Below are positions 1 through 8,567 of a stretch of DNA of 64,000 nucleotides, one piece after another (position 1 is the first letter of the stretch; every line of letters begins with the position of its first letter). Both the position numbers and the translations under genes were made by a program. The notes below the pieces were generated by a model that was given only the letters and a program-made list of their open reading frames with translations, had not been told where the DNA came from and ran no database searches. This DNA comes from Coralloluteibacterium stylophorae. Lineage in GTDB: Bacteria; Pseudomonadota; Gammaproteobacteria; Xanthomonadales; Xanthomonadaceae. Where the stretch lies: the NCBI RefSeq assembly GCF_018122625.2, contig NZ_JAGQFT020000005.1:248001-312000 (forward strand), given 5' to 3'.

Positions 1-1350
1 TTCCCCCTTCCGCGCTCGACCGAGCGCACCCTGCGGCTGCTGTGGGCGGCGTCCGTGCTGGTCCTGATGCTCGCGGCGAGCGCGCTCGCGCCGGCCCGGG
101 CGCAGGAGGCCGCCGCGGCCACCGTCGACAAGGGCGACGTGGCCTGGATGCTGGTGTCCACGCTGCTGGTGCTGCTGATGGCGATGCCCGGGCTGGCGCT
201 GTTCTACGGCGGCATGGTGCGCGCCAAGAACGTGCTCTCGGTGCTGACCCAGGTCATGACCGTGTTCAGCCTGCTGGTGGTGCTGTGGGCGATCTACGGC
301 TACAGCCTGGCCTTCGCCGGCGGCGGCGCGTGGATCGGCAGCCTCGACAAGCTGTTCCTGGCGGGCGTCGGCGTCGACAGCCTCGCCGACACCTTCAGCG
401 ACGGCGTCAAGCTGCCCGAGTACGTGTTCTTCGCGTTCCAGGCGACCTTCGCCGGCATCACCGGCGCGATCATCGTCGGCGGCTTCGCCGAGCGCGCGCG
501 GTTTGCCGCGGTGCTGCTGTTCTCGGTGATCTGGTTCACCCTGGGCTACCTGCCGATCGCGCACATGGTGTGGGCGCCGGGCGGCTTCCTGTTCGAGCTC
601 GGCGCGCTGGACTTCGCCGGCGGCACGGTGGTGCACATCAACGCCGGCGTCGCCGGCCTGGTCGGCGCATGGATGGTCGGGCGCCGCATCGGCTTCCGCC
701 GCGAGGCGATCAAGCCGCACAACCTGACCTTCACCTACGTCGGCGCCTGCCTGCTGTGGGTGGGCTGGTTCGGCTTCAACGCCGGCTCCAACCTCGAGGC
801 CACCGCCGCCGCGGCACTCGCCTTCGTGAACACCATGCTCGCCACCGCCGCCGCGGTGCTGGCCTGGGGCGTGACCGAGCGCATCAGCAAGGGCAAGGCC
901 TCGGTGTTGGGCGCGGCCTCGGGCGCGATCGCCGGCTTGGTCGGCATCACCCCGGCGGCGGGCCTGGTCGGGCCGATGGGCGCGATCGTCATCGGCCTGG
1001 TCGCCGGCGCGGTGTGCGTGTGGGGGGTCAACGGCCTCAAGCGCATGCTCGGCGCCGACGACAGCCTGGACGTGTTCGGCGTGCACGGGCTCGGCGGCAT
1101 CGTCGGTGCACTGCTGACCGGCGTGTTCGCCGCGCCCGGCCTCGGCGGCACCGGTGGCGCCGACTTCAGCATCGCCGGCCAGGTGCTGATCCAGGCGCTC
1201 GGCGTCGGCGTCACCCTGGTCTGGATCGGCGCGGTCTCGGTGGTCGGTTTCCTCGTCGCCCGGGCGGTGTTCGGCCTGCGCGTGAGCGAGGAGGCCGAGC
1301 GCGCGGGTCTCGACATCAGCACCCACGGCGAATCCGCCTACGAAAGCTGA
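1..1350 (+). CDS. amtB: Ammonium transporter AmtB (5' end probably outside window)
   Basis: Inner-membrane ammonium channel of the Amt/Mep/Rh family. The frame is open to the window edge. It first encodes a basic segment (PRSTERTLR), then a hydrophobic stretch ending in APARAQ, which looks like a cleavable signal peptide, so the true start is probably just upstream. A GTG at 55 is the first possible start inside the window. About eleven hydrophobic segments follow. Family signatures are visible: the phenylalanine-gate region FFAFQATFAG, the pore histidine in GGTVVHINAG, the second pore histidine in FGVHGLGGIVG, and WFGFNAGSNL. A terminator-like hairpin follows the stop, separating it from ntrB. 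A PII gene (glnK) is expected upstream but cannot be seen. The family call is very secure. Confidence 0.95.
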   Translation, partial: FPLPRSTERTLRLLWAASVLVLMLAASALAPARAQEAAAATVDKGDVAWMLVSTLLVLLMAMPGLALFYGGMVRAKNVLSVLTQVMTVFSLLVVLWAIYGYSLAFAGGGAWIGSLDKLFLAGVGVDSLADTFSDGVKLPEYVFFAFQATFAGITGAIIVGGFAERARFAAVLLFSVIWFTLGYLPIAHMVWAPGGFLFELGALDFAGGTVVHINAGVAGLVGAWMVGRRIGFRREAIKPHNLTFTYVGACLLWVGWFGFNAGSNLEATAAAALAFVNTMLATAAAVLAWGVTERISKGKASVLGAASGAIAGLVGITPAAGLVGPMGAIVIGLVAGAVCVWGVNGLKRMLGADDSLDVFGVHGLGGIVGALLTGVFAAPGLGGTGGADFSIAGQVLIQALGVGVTLVWIGAVSVVGFLVARAVFGLRVSEEAERAGLDISTHGESAYES

Positions 1351-1358
1351 GCGACGGG

Positions 1359-1382
1359 CGTCGGCCGCGACCGCGGCCGACG
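1359..1382 (+). terminator. Hairpin after amtB
   Basis: Perfect 10-bp stem CGTCGGCCGC / GCGGCCGACG with a 4-base loop, beginning 8 bases after the amtB stop codon. Only two T residues follow, so it lacks the classic U-tract. It is placed and built like an intrinsic terminator and suggests that ntrB has its own promoter. Confidence 0.6.
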
Positions 1383-1585
1383 TTCCGCGGCATCCGCCGG
1401 GTGCATCGGGCGGCGAGGAAGGAGGCGGCATGCAGATCCGCGACGTGCGTGGCGGACGGCAACGGGCGGAGGCGGCGCGTCGTGTGCGGCTGGCCGGCGC
1501 GTCGCGCGCCGGGCGCATGATGCGGCCGTTGTCGCCCGCCGAGGACGCCGCCGGCGGCGCGGCGGCGGCGTCCTACAATGCGGCG

Positions 1586-2624
1586 ATGACGCCGCCGACC
1601 CTCGACACCCTGAGCCTGCCGGTCGCCTGGATCCACGCCGACGGCAGCATCGCCGGCTGCAATCCCGCCTTCGCGCGCTGGCTCGGGCTGAGCCTGCGCC
1701 GGCTCGAGCGCCTGCCCCTCGACGAGCTCGACGCCGAGGACGGACGCCTGGCCGCGCTGACCGCGCGCCTGCGCGACGACGGCGACACCCTGCGCGCGCA
1801 CCGGCTGCGCCTGCGCGTGCCCGGCGGCGCCGAATATTTCGCCGATGCGCTGCTGGTGCGCGACGGCGAGGGCGTGCGGCTGGAGGCGATGCCGGTCGAG
1901 GAATTCCCCGGCGCCGATCCCGCCACCGCCATGCCTGCGGCGCTGCACGCCGCGCTGCGCGGCCTCGCGCACGAGATCCGCAACCCGCTGGCCGGGCTCC
2001 GGGGCGCCGCCCAGCTGCTGTCGCGGCGGGTCGAGGACGCCGAATCGCGCACCCTGGTCGAGCTGCTGCAGAGCGAGTGCGCACGGCTCGGCACCCTGCT
2101 CGACCGCCTGGTCGACCCGGCGCCGGCGCGCCCGCTCGAGCCGCTCAACATCCACAGCGTGCTCGAGCGCGTGCGCCTGCTGGCCGAGGCCGAGGCCGGC
2201 TGGGCGGTGCGCCTGCAGCGCGACTACGACCCCAGCCTGCCCGAGGTCGACGGCGATCCGGACCGCCTGGTGCAGGCGCTGTGGAACCTGGTGCGCAACG
2301 CGCTCGAATCCGGCGCCGGGACCGTGCTGCTGCGCACCCGCATCGAGCGCCAGGTGCTGATCGGCGCGACCACGCACCGCTTCGCGCTGCGGGTCGAGGT
2401 CGAGGACGACGGCCGCGGCGTGCCCGAGGACCTGGCCGAGCGCATCTTCCTGCCGCTGGTGTCCGGCCGCGCCGAGGGCTCGGGCCTGGGGCTGCCGCTG
2501 ACCCAGCAGATCGCGCGCGAGCACGGCGGCGCGCTGAGCTACCGCTCGCGGCCAGGGCGCACGGTGTTCATCCTGCTGCTGCCGGCCGCGTCGGAGGCGG
2601 CGCCCGTCGAGGAGGCGCCCGTCG

Positions 2625-2638
<14 letters not shown>
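1586..2638 (+). CDS. ntrB: Nitrogen regulation sensor histidine kinase NtrB (GlnL)
   Basis: Cytoplasmic kinase/phosphatase that controls phosphorylation of NtrC in response to PII; 350 residues. A PAS-like N-terminus (residues 8-50, LPVAWIHADGSIAGCNPAFA) is followed by the H-box GLAHEIRNPLAG (phospho-acceptor His129). A HATPase domain follows with the N-box LWNLVRNALESG, DDGRGVPE and GSGLGLPL. The frame is open further upstream, but that segment has no recognisable protein. The ATG at 1586 starts directly with the PAS homology. A TACAAT hexamer at 1574-1579 lies only six bases before this ATG and no ribosome binding site is evident, so a leaderless message is possible. The gene overlaps ntrC by 14 bases. 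Confidence 0.93.
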
Positions 2639-4028
<1,390 letters not shown>

Positions 4029-4092
4029 GCGCTGACGCCAAATGAACGGGCGCCGCGCCAAGGTGACGGGCCCGCCCTCCGAGGACATCGAC

Positions 4093-4758
4093 ATGCGTAC
4101 CGCACTGTTCGTCGCCATCACCGCCATCGCCGCCGCCGCCGGCTGCGCGCGCGAGCCCGAAGACACGGCCATGAACGACAACGCGCCGGCGGCGGACGCG
4201 CCCGCGGCACCGCCGGCCGCGACGCCGCCGACCGCTCCGGCCGCGGGCGATCTGCCGCCGACCACGACCATGGACGATTCCGCGATGACCGCCACCGCCA
4301 CCCTGCGGTCCGCCGAGGGCCAGGACATCGGCGGCACGATCACCTTCACCTCGCGCGACGGCGAGATCCACGCCAGCGGCCAGGTCACCGGGCTGCCGGC
4401 GGACAGCGAGCACGGCTTCCACGTGCACGAGAACGGCGACTGCAGCGCGCCGGACTTCAGCAGCGCCGGCGGGCACTTCAATCCGACCGACGTCGCCCAC
4501 GGCGGCCCCGAGGAGCAGCCGCACCACGTCGGCGACATGGGCAACATCAGCGCCGACGGCGAGGGCATGGCCGAGGTCGACGCGGAACTCGAGGGCGCCA
4601 CCCTCGGCACCGGCGAGCCGACCGACATCGTCGGCAAGGCCGTGGTCGTGCACGAGAAGGCCGACGATCTCGACAGCCAGCCGAGCGGCGATGCCGGCGG
4701 GCGCTGGGCCTGCGGCGTGATCGAGCAGGGCGGCGAGGCCGACATGCGGACGATGTGA
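4093..4758 (+). CDS. sodC: Cu/Zn superoxide dismutase, predicted lipoprotein
   Basis: Dismutates superoxide in the periplasm. The ATG at 4093 is chosen over an in-frame ATG at 4042 because it gives a standard lipoprotein signal (MRTALFVAIT then a lipobox ending AAAAGC, Cys18). A low-complexity Ala/Pro/Asp linker (about residues 25-60) probably tethers the enzyme to the membrane. The metal ligands can be assigned: His110 and His112 (HGFHVHENGDC), bridging His128 (GGHFNP), His136, His145 and Asp148 (PHHVGDMGN), and His187 (VVVHEK). The disulfide pair is Cys117 and Cys207. All residues needed for activity are present. It stands alone, with a strong hairpin after it. Confidence 0.93.
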   Translation: MRTALFVAITAIAAAAGCAREPEDTAMNDNAPAADAPAAPPAATPPTAPAAGDLPPTTTMDDSAMTATATLRSAEGQDIGGTITFTSRDGEIHASGQVTGLPADSEHGFHVHENGDCSAPDFSSAGGHFNPTDVAHGGPEEQPHHVGDMGNISADGEGMAEVDAELEGATLGTGEPTDIVGKAVVVHEKADDLDSQPSGDAGGRWACGVIEQGGEADMRTM

Positions 4759-4779
4759 CCGCGTCCGTCGCCTGACCCT

Positions 4780-4811
4780 GGCGCCGCTGCCGGCCCTGCC
4801 GCAGCGGCGCC
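4780..4811 (+). terminator. Terminator-like hairpin after sodC
   Basis: Perfect 11-bp stem GGCGCCGCTGC / GCAGCGGCGCC with a 10-base loop, 22 bases after the sodC stop. No T-run follows. It separates sodC from the acetyltransferase gene. Confidence 0.6.
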
Positions 4812-4839
4812 GTCGTATCCGCCTCCCGCAGGAATCGCC

Positions 4840-5355
4840 ATGAGCCAGATCCTCGTCCGCCCCGCAGAAGCCTCCGATGTCGACCTCCTCGCGCGCTGGG
4901 CCGTGGCCATGGCCGAGGAGACCGAGGGCAGGGCGCTGGCGGAGGAGACCGTGCGGCGCGGGATCGCCCTGGGCATCGCCGACCCGGCGCGGGCGCGCTA
5001 TTTCGTGGCCCTGAGCAGCGATGCCTACGGCGGCGCCGAGGTGGTGCGGATCCCGGTCGGTACGCTGATGCTCACGCGCGAGTGGAGCGACTGGCGCTGC
5101 GGCGACTGGTGGTGGATCCAGAGCGTCTACGTGGCCCCCGACCACCGCCGCCGCGGCGTGTTCCGCGCGCTCTACGCCCACGTGGAGGATGCCGCCCGCG
5201 CCGATCCCCAGGTCTGCGGCCTCCGGCTCTACGTCGAGAAGCACAACGCCGCTGCGCAGGCGACCTATGCGTCGCTGGGGATGGGGGACGCGGGGTATGC
5301 GATGTACGAGGTGGAGATGAAGCGGGACTCGGGACTCGGGAACCGGGACCGGTGA
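4840..5355 (+). CDS. GNAT-family N-acetyltransferase
   Basis: Single-domain acetyl-CoA-dependent acetyltransferase of 171 residues; the substrate cannot be told. Motif A, which binds the acetyl-CoA pyrophosphate, reads VYVAPDHRRRGVFRALYAHV (about residues 96-115). The preceding strand DWWWIQSVYV and the later LRLYVEKHNAAAQATYASLGM (motif B) are typical of the fold. AGGA about eight bases before the ATG fits a ribosome binding site. The last codons (KRDSGLGNRDR) are encoded by a non-coding-type 7-bp repeat array that has grown into the 3' end, so the native C-terminus has probably been replaced. Confidence 0.88.
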   Translation: MSQILVRPAEASDVDLLARWAVAMAEETEGRALAEETVRRGIALGIADPARARYFVALSSDAYGGAEVVRIPVGTLMLTREWSDWRCGDWWWIQSVYVAPDHRRRGVFRALYAHVEDAARADPQVCGLRLYVEKHNAAAQATYASLGMGDAGYAMYEVEMKRDSGLGNRDR

Positions 5356-5486
5356 AGTTCCACGCGAGTGCCGCGAGCGCCCCGTAGGAGCGGCTTCAGC
5401 CGCGACCGGAAGCGACCAGGGCCGGGCCGCTTTCCCTGCTGCCGGAACACCCTCGCCATTCCCGCTTCCCGCTTCCCGCTTCCCGA
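5324..5486. repeat. Inverted 7-bp repeat arrays flanking about 108 bp
   Basis: The left arm (5324-5350) contains GGGACTC, GGGACTC, GGGAACC and GGGACC. The right arm (5459-5486) contains TTCCCGC three times and TTCCCGA, the same unit on the opposite strand. The arms enclose 108 bp holding a REP-like hairpin. It sits between convergent genes, and the left arm lies inside the 3' end of the acetyltransferase gene. A second element of the same design is at 32837-32983. Confidence 0.7.
5384..5406. repeat. REP-like short palindrome
   Basis: Begins GTAGGAGCGGCTTCAGCC and contains a 6-bp stem GCGGCT / AGCCGC with a TC loop. From memory this sequence recurs in intergenic regions of Lysobacter and Xanthomonas relatives. 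I saw only this copy in the window. Confidence 0.6.
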
Positions 5487-5503
5487 TCCCCGCCTTACCC
5501 GCC

Positions 5504-6385
5504 CTACCCCCCGACCAACCGCCCCCGCGCCTCCTCGCCCGGCGCGATCGCCACCGTCTCCACGCCGATGCCGTGCGCGCCGAGCACGGCCAGCAGCTGG
5601 CGCTGGCGGCGCTGGAAATGGCCGAACGCCGCCCCGAACCGCTCCGGCCCGGTCTCTGCCGGCACCAGCCCCGCATCGGCCCAGGTGCCGATGTCGAAGC
5701 CGGCGGCGCGCACGCCGCCGTCGGCGTGGCGCAGCAGCGGCTCCGGCGGTGCGTCGAGCCAGACCTCCTCGCCCGGCGCGAGCAGGGCCGCCTCGATCAG
5801 CGGCCAGAGCCCGTCCAGCCCGGCATGCCCGTACTGCATCGCCGTCATCGCGACCAGGTCGTGCAGGGTGAGGTAGCGGGCGTGCTCGACCTGTGCGCCG
5901 AACGCGTCCTGCGCCAGCAGCGCGGTCGCGGGATCGGCCATGCCGGTGTCGAGCAGGGTCTCCTCCAGGCGCATGCCGACCGCCGCGGCAGTGGCGGCCT
6001 CGCCGACCAGGGCGAACGGCACCAGCCGCAGCGGCCCGCCGACGTAGTTCCCGTCCGGCGCGAGCGCCGCGGGCAGGCGGCCGTCGTCGCTGCCGAAGGC
6101 GATGATGCGGCCCTGGTCGGCGCGTCCCGGCGCGCGCGCAGCCAGATCGGCGAGCGTCGCGTGCACCGGCCAGCGCGGGCGCAGCAGCTCGACCGGGTCG
6201 AAATGCGCCGCCACCAGTGCGAGGTCGAGCGCGGGCGCCTCCGGCGCATGCCGGGCGAGGTCGCGGGCGATGCGCTCGCCGAGCGCGCCGGCCGACTCCT
6301 GGTCCAGTGCCAGCCGGTCGGCGAGGGTGGAGGGGACCAGCTCCAGCGCAAGCGCGCCGAAGCAGCGGTCGGTGGACATCGGCAT
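5504..6385 (-). CDS. Conserved hypothetical protein
   Basis: A 293-residue soluble-looking protein that I do not recognise. The ATG at 6385 is chosen because GAGGAG lies six bases upstream; a GTG one codon earlier is also possible. There is no signal peptide, membrane segment or known catalytic motif. The composition is Ala/Leu/Asp/Glu-rich with predicted helices. Notable segments are RIIAFGSDDGRLPAAL, NYVGGPLRLVPFALVGE and FGHFQRRQRQLLAVLGAHGI near the C-terminus. It diverges from the thiolase gene. The frame shows normal high-GC third-position bias, supporting a real gene. Function unknown. Confidence 0.7.
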   Translation of the reverse strand: MPMSTDRCFGALALELVPSTLADRLALDQESAGALGERIARDLARHAPEAPALDLALVAAHFDPVELLRPRWPVHATLADLAARAPGRADQGRIIAFGSDDGRLPAALAPDGNYVGGPLRLVPFALVGEAATAAAVGMRLEETLLDTGMADPATALLAQDAFGAQVEHARYLTLHDLVAMTAMQYGHAGLDGLWPLIEAALLAPGEEVWLDAPPEPLLRHADGGVRAAGFDIGTWADAGLVPAETGPERFGAAFGHFQRRQRQLLAVLGAHGIGVETVAIAPGEEARGRLVGG

Positions 6386-6461
6386 CACGGACTCCTCGAA
6401 GACGGTCGCGGACCGCGCTCACCGGCGTGAACGGCGGCGGACTTCATGCATACGCCACCGT

Positions 6462-6490
6462 TTGGCGCGGGCGGCCGCAGTCACTAAGCT
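6462..6490 (+). promoter_or_regulatory. Possible sigma-70-type promoter of the thiolase gene
   Basis: TTGGCG (6462-6467) and TAAGCT (6485-6490) are separated by exactly 17 bases, placing a transcript start near 6497 and giving a leader of about 55 bases before the ATG at 6554. The -10 match is weak (3 of 6), so this is tentative. Confidence 0.35.
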
Positions 6491-6553
6491 ATGGCGGACA
6501 CGCATTATGCCCGGGCGGCGCACGCGGCCCGGGCCGCGCAACGAGGCCACGCC

Positions 6554-7831
6554 ATGCGTCAATCCCGTCCCGTCGCCGTGCTCGGCGGCGTCCGTATCCC
6601 CTTCTGCCGCAGCAATACCGCGTATTCGGACGTCGGCAACCTCGGGATGTCGATCCGTACCCTGGGCGCCCTGGTGGAGCGCTACCGGCTGCACGGCGAG
6701 ATCCTCGGCGAAGTGGCGATGGGTGCGGTGCTCAAGCACGCCTCGGACTGGAACATCGGCCGCGAGGCGACGCTGTCGTCGGGCCTGCATCCGCACACGC
6801 CCGGCATCACCATGCAGCGCGCCTGCGGCACCAGCCTCGACACCATCGTGGCGGTGGCCAACAAGGTCGCCCTCGGCCAGATCGAGGCCGGCATCGGCGG
6901 CGGCTCCGACACCACCTCCGATCCGCCGATCGCGGTCAGCCGCGCGCTGCGCCGGCGCCTGCTCGACCTCAACCGCGCGAAGGACCTCAAGGGCCGTCTC
7001 GCCGCGCTGAGCGGCTTCTCGCTGCGCGACCTGGCGCCGGAGTTCCCCGGCGTGGGCGAGCCGCGCACCGGCAAGTCGATGGGCGAGCACTGCGAGATGA
7101 TGGCCAAGGAGTGGGCGATCCCGCGCGAGTCGCAGGACGAACTCGCGGTCGCCTCGCACCACAAGGCCGCCGCCGCCTACGAGCGCGGCTTCTACGACGA
7201 CCTCGTGGTCAGCTTCCGCGGCGTGCAGCGCGACAACATCCTGCGCCCGGACACCTCGCTGGAGAAGCTCGCCACCCTGAAGCCGGCCTTCGACCGCACC
7301 TCCGGGCAGGGCACGCTGACCGCGGGCAACTCCACGCCGCTCACCGACGGCGCCGCCGCCTGCCTGATCGCCTCCGACGAGTGGGCGCAGGCGCACGGCC
7401 ACGAGCCGCTCGCCTGGATCCGCGACACCCAGGTCGCGGCGGTGGACTTCGTCCACGGCGAGGGCCTGCTGATGGCGCCGGCCTGGGCGGTGGCCCAGCT
7501 CCTGGCCCGCAACGGCCTGACCCTGCAGGACTTCGACTTCTACGAGATCCACGAGGCCTTCGCCGCGCAGGTGCTGTGCACCCTGCGCGCCTGGGAGAGT
7601 GCCGAGTTCTGCAGGACCAAGCTCGGACTCGACGCGCCGCTCGGCTCGATCGACCGCAGCCGGCTCAACGTGGTCGGCTCCTCGCTGGCGCTCGGCCATC
7701 CCTTCGCCGCGACCGGCGCACGCATCGTCGCCACCACCGCCAAGCTCCTCAAGGAGAAGGGGTCCGGCCGCGCGCTGATCTCGATCTGCACCGCCGGCGG
7801 CATGGGCGTGGTTGCGATCATGGAGCGCTGA
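6554..7831 (+). CDS. Acetyl-CoA C-acyltransferase (thiolase)
   Basis: Thiolase-superfamily enzyme of 425 residues that cleaves or forms 3-ketoacyl-CoA. The nucleophilic cysteine lies in QRACGTSLDTIV, the catalytic histidine in SSLALGHPFAATGARI, and the second cysteine in SICTAGGMGV. NSTPLTDGAAACLIAS and DFYEIHEAFAAQVL are also diagnostic. The ATG at 6554 is preferred over one at 6491 because GAGG precedes it and conserved sequence begins there (RPVAVLGGVRIPFCR). The length and the long loop between residues 130 and 230 resemble the FadI/acetyl-CoA acetyltransferase branch. No hydratase or dehydrogenase partner is adjacent, so beta-oxidation versus acetoacetyl-CoA synthesis cannot be decided. 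Confidence 0.9.
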   Translation: MRQSRPVAVLGGVRIPFCRSNTAYSDVGNLGMSIRTLGALVERYRLHGEILGEVAMGAVLKHASDWNIGREATLSSGLHPHTPGITMQRACGTSLDTIVAVANKVALGQIEAGIGGGSDTTSDPPIAVSRALRRRLLDLNRAKDLKGRLAALSGFSLRDLAPEFPGVGEPRTGKSMGEHCEMMAKEWAIPRESQDELAVASHHKAAAAYERGFYDDLVVSFRGVQRDNILRPDTSLEKLATLKPAFDRTSGQGTLTAGNSTPLTDGAAACLIASDEWAQAHGHEPLAWIRDTQVAAVDFVHGEGLLMAPAWAVAQLLARNGLTLQDFDFYEIHEAFAAQVLCTLRAWESAEFCRTKLGLDAPLGSIDRSRLNVVGSSLALGHPFAATGARIVATTAKLLKEKGSGRALISICTAGGMGVVAIMER

Positions 7832-8567
7832 AGCCCGCTTCGTCTCCCCGCACGGGCCGTTCCCCGGCCTGATCCCGGCTCCTCCGGCCGGCGGTGCAAC
7901 GCCGCCGTGCCCGGACATACGCGCACGGGCGTCCACGAGCGGGGCCGCGGGGCCCCTGCGTCGCTCGACGCCTGGCGGCTGGTCCCTGCACGGGCGCGTG
8001 CGTGAACATCCCCATCGGCCGCGCGCCGCGCTGGCGCTGATGCGCTGCGGCACCCTTTCGGCCTGACGCCGTGGCGCCCCGCGCGCGGCTCATCTACCGC
8101 CATCGTCGGCGATCTGCTCGGCATCATCACCGAGCTTTCACGTTCGTACCGCCCGCCTCCGCTGCGGCGGCCGCTTTCAGAACGTTCTCATTCCGCCGCT
8201 CGATGTTCCGCCGTTAGATCGATGCGTCGCGTCACGCCACGCGAATCCGTATCGCCCGGAGCGCCGCCGCCTGTCCATGGACATCCGTCCCCGCCTCCCG
8301 GCATGTGCCAGCTCATGGCACGCGCCCCGCCGCCAGGTCCGCCACATCGGATGCGACGGCAGCGCCTGTGCGCGGGGCGTCGCGGCCATGGCAGGCGACG
8401 CCGGCACGGCGTTCTCCAGCCGCGGCTTCCGGCGCGCACATGCCGGTCGCGCCCGACCGCCGGGCGACCGCGTCCCTCCCACATCCCGAGTCCGTCCCGC
8501 CGCCGCTACGTGCAGGCGGTGCGGACGGTCCTAGCGCAGCCACCACGAACCAGGGGAGCAGCCACCC
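7832..8567. other. 736-bp stretch without a convincing gene, upstream of the adhesin
   Basis: No open frame here reads like a protein; all are short, Arg/Pro-rich and lack recognisable domains. A weak 6-bp hairpin lies at 7889-7907 (CGGCGG / CCGCCG). A perfect 10-bp palindrome AGAACGTTCT lies at 8179-8188, in a locally less GC-rich patch. The stretch probably holds the promoter and long leader of the adhesin operon. GGGGAG lies 12 bases before the adhesin ATG. Confidence 0.5.

Noticed and set aside
42-1520. Long plus-strand frame overlapping amtB
   Set aside because: Out-of-frame reading of amtB, Arg/Gly-rich, no hydrophobic segments.
5459-5486. TTCCCGC repeats considered as a small tandem-repeat gene end
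   Set aside because: The repeat lies between the two convergent stop codons and pairs with the left arm as an inverted element.
7540-8484. Several short open frames after the thiolase gene on both strands
   Set aside because: Arg/Pro/Ala-rich, mutually overlapping, with no ribosome binding site, domain or hydrophobic pattern. Treated as gene-free.
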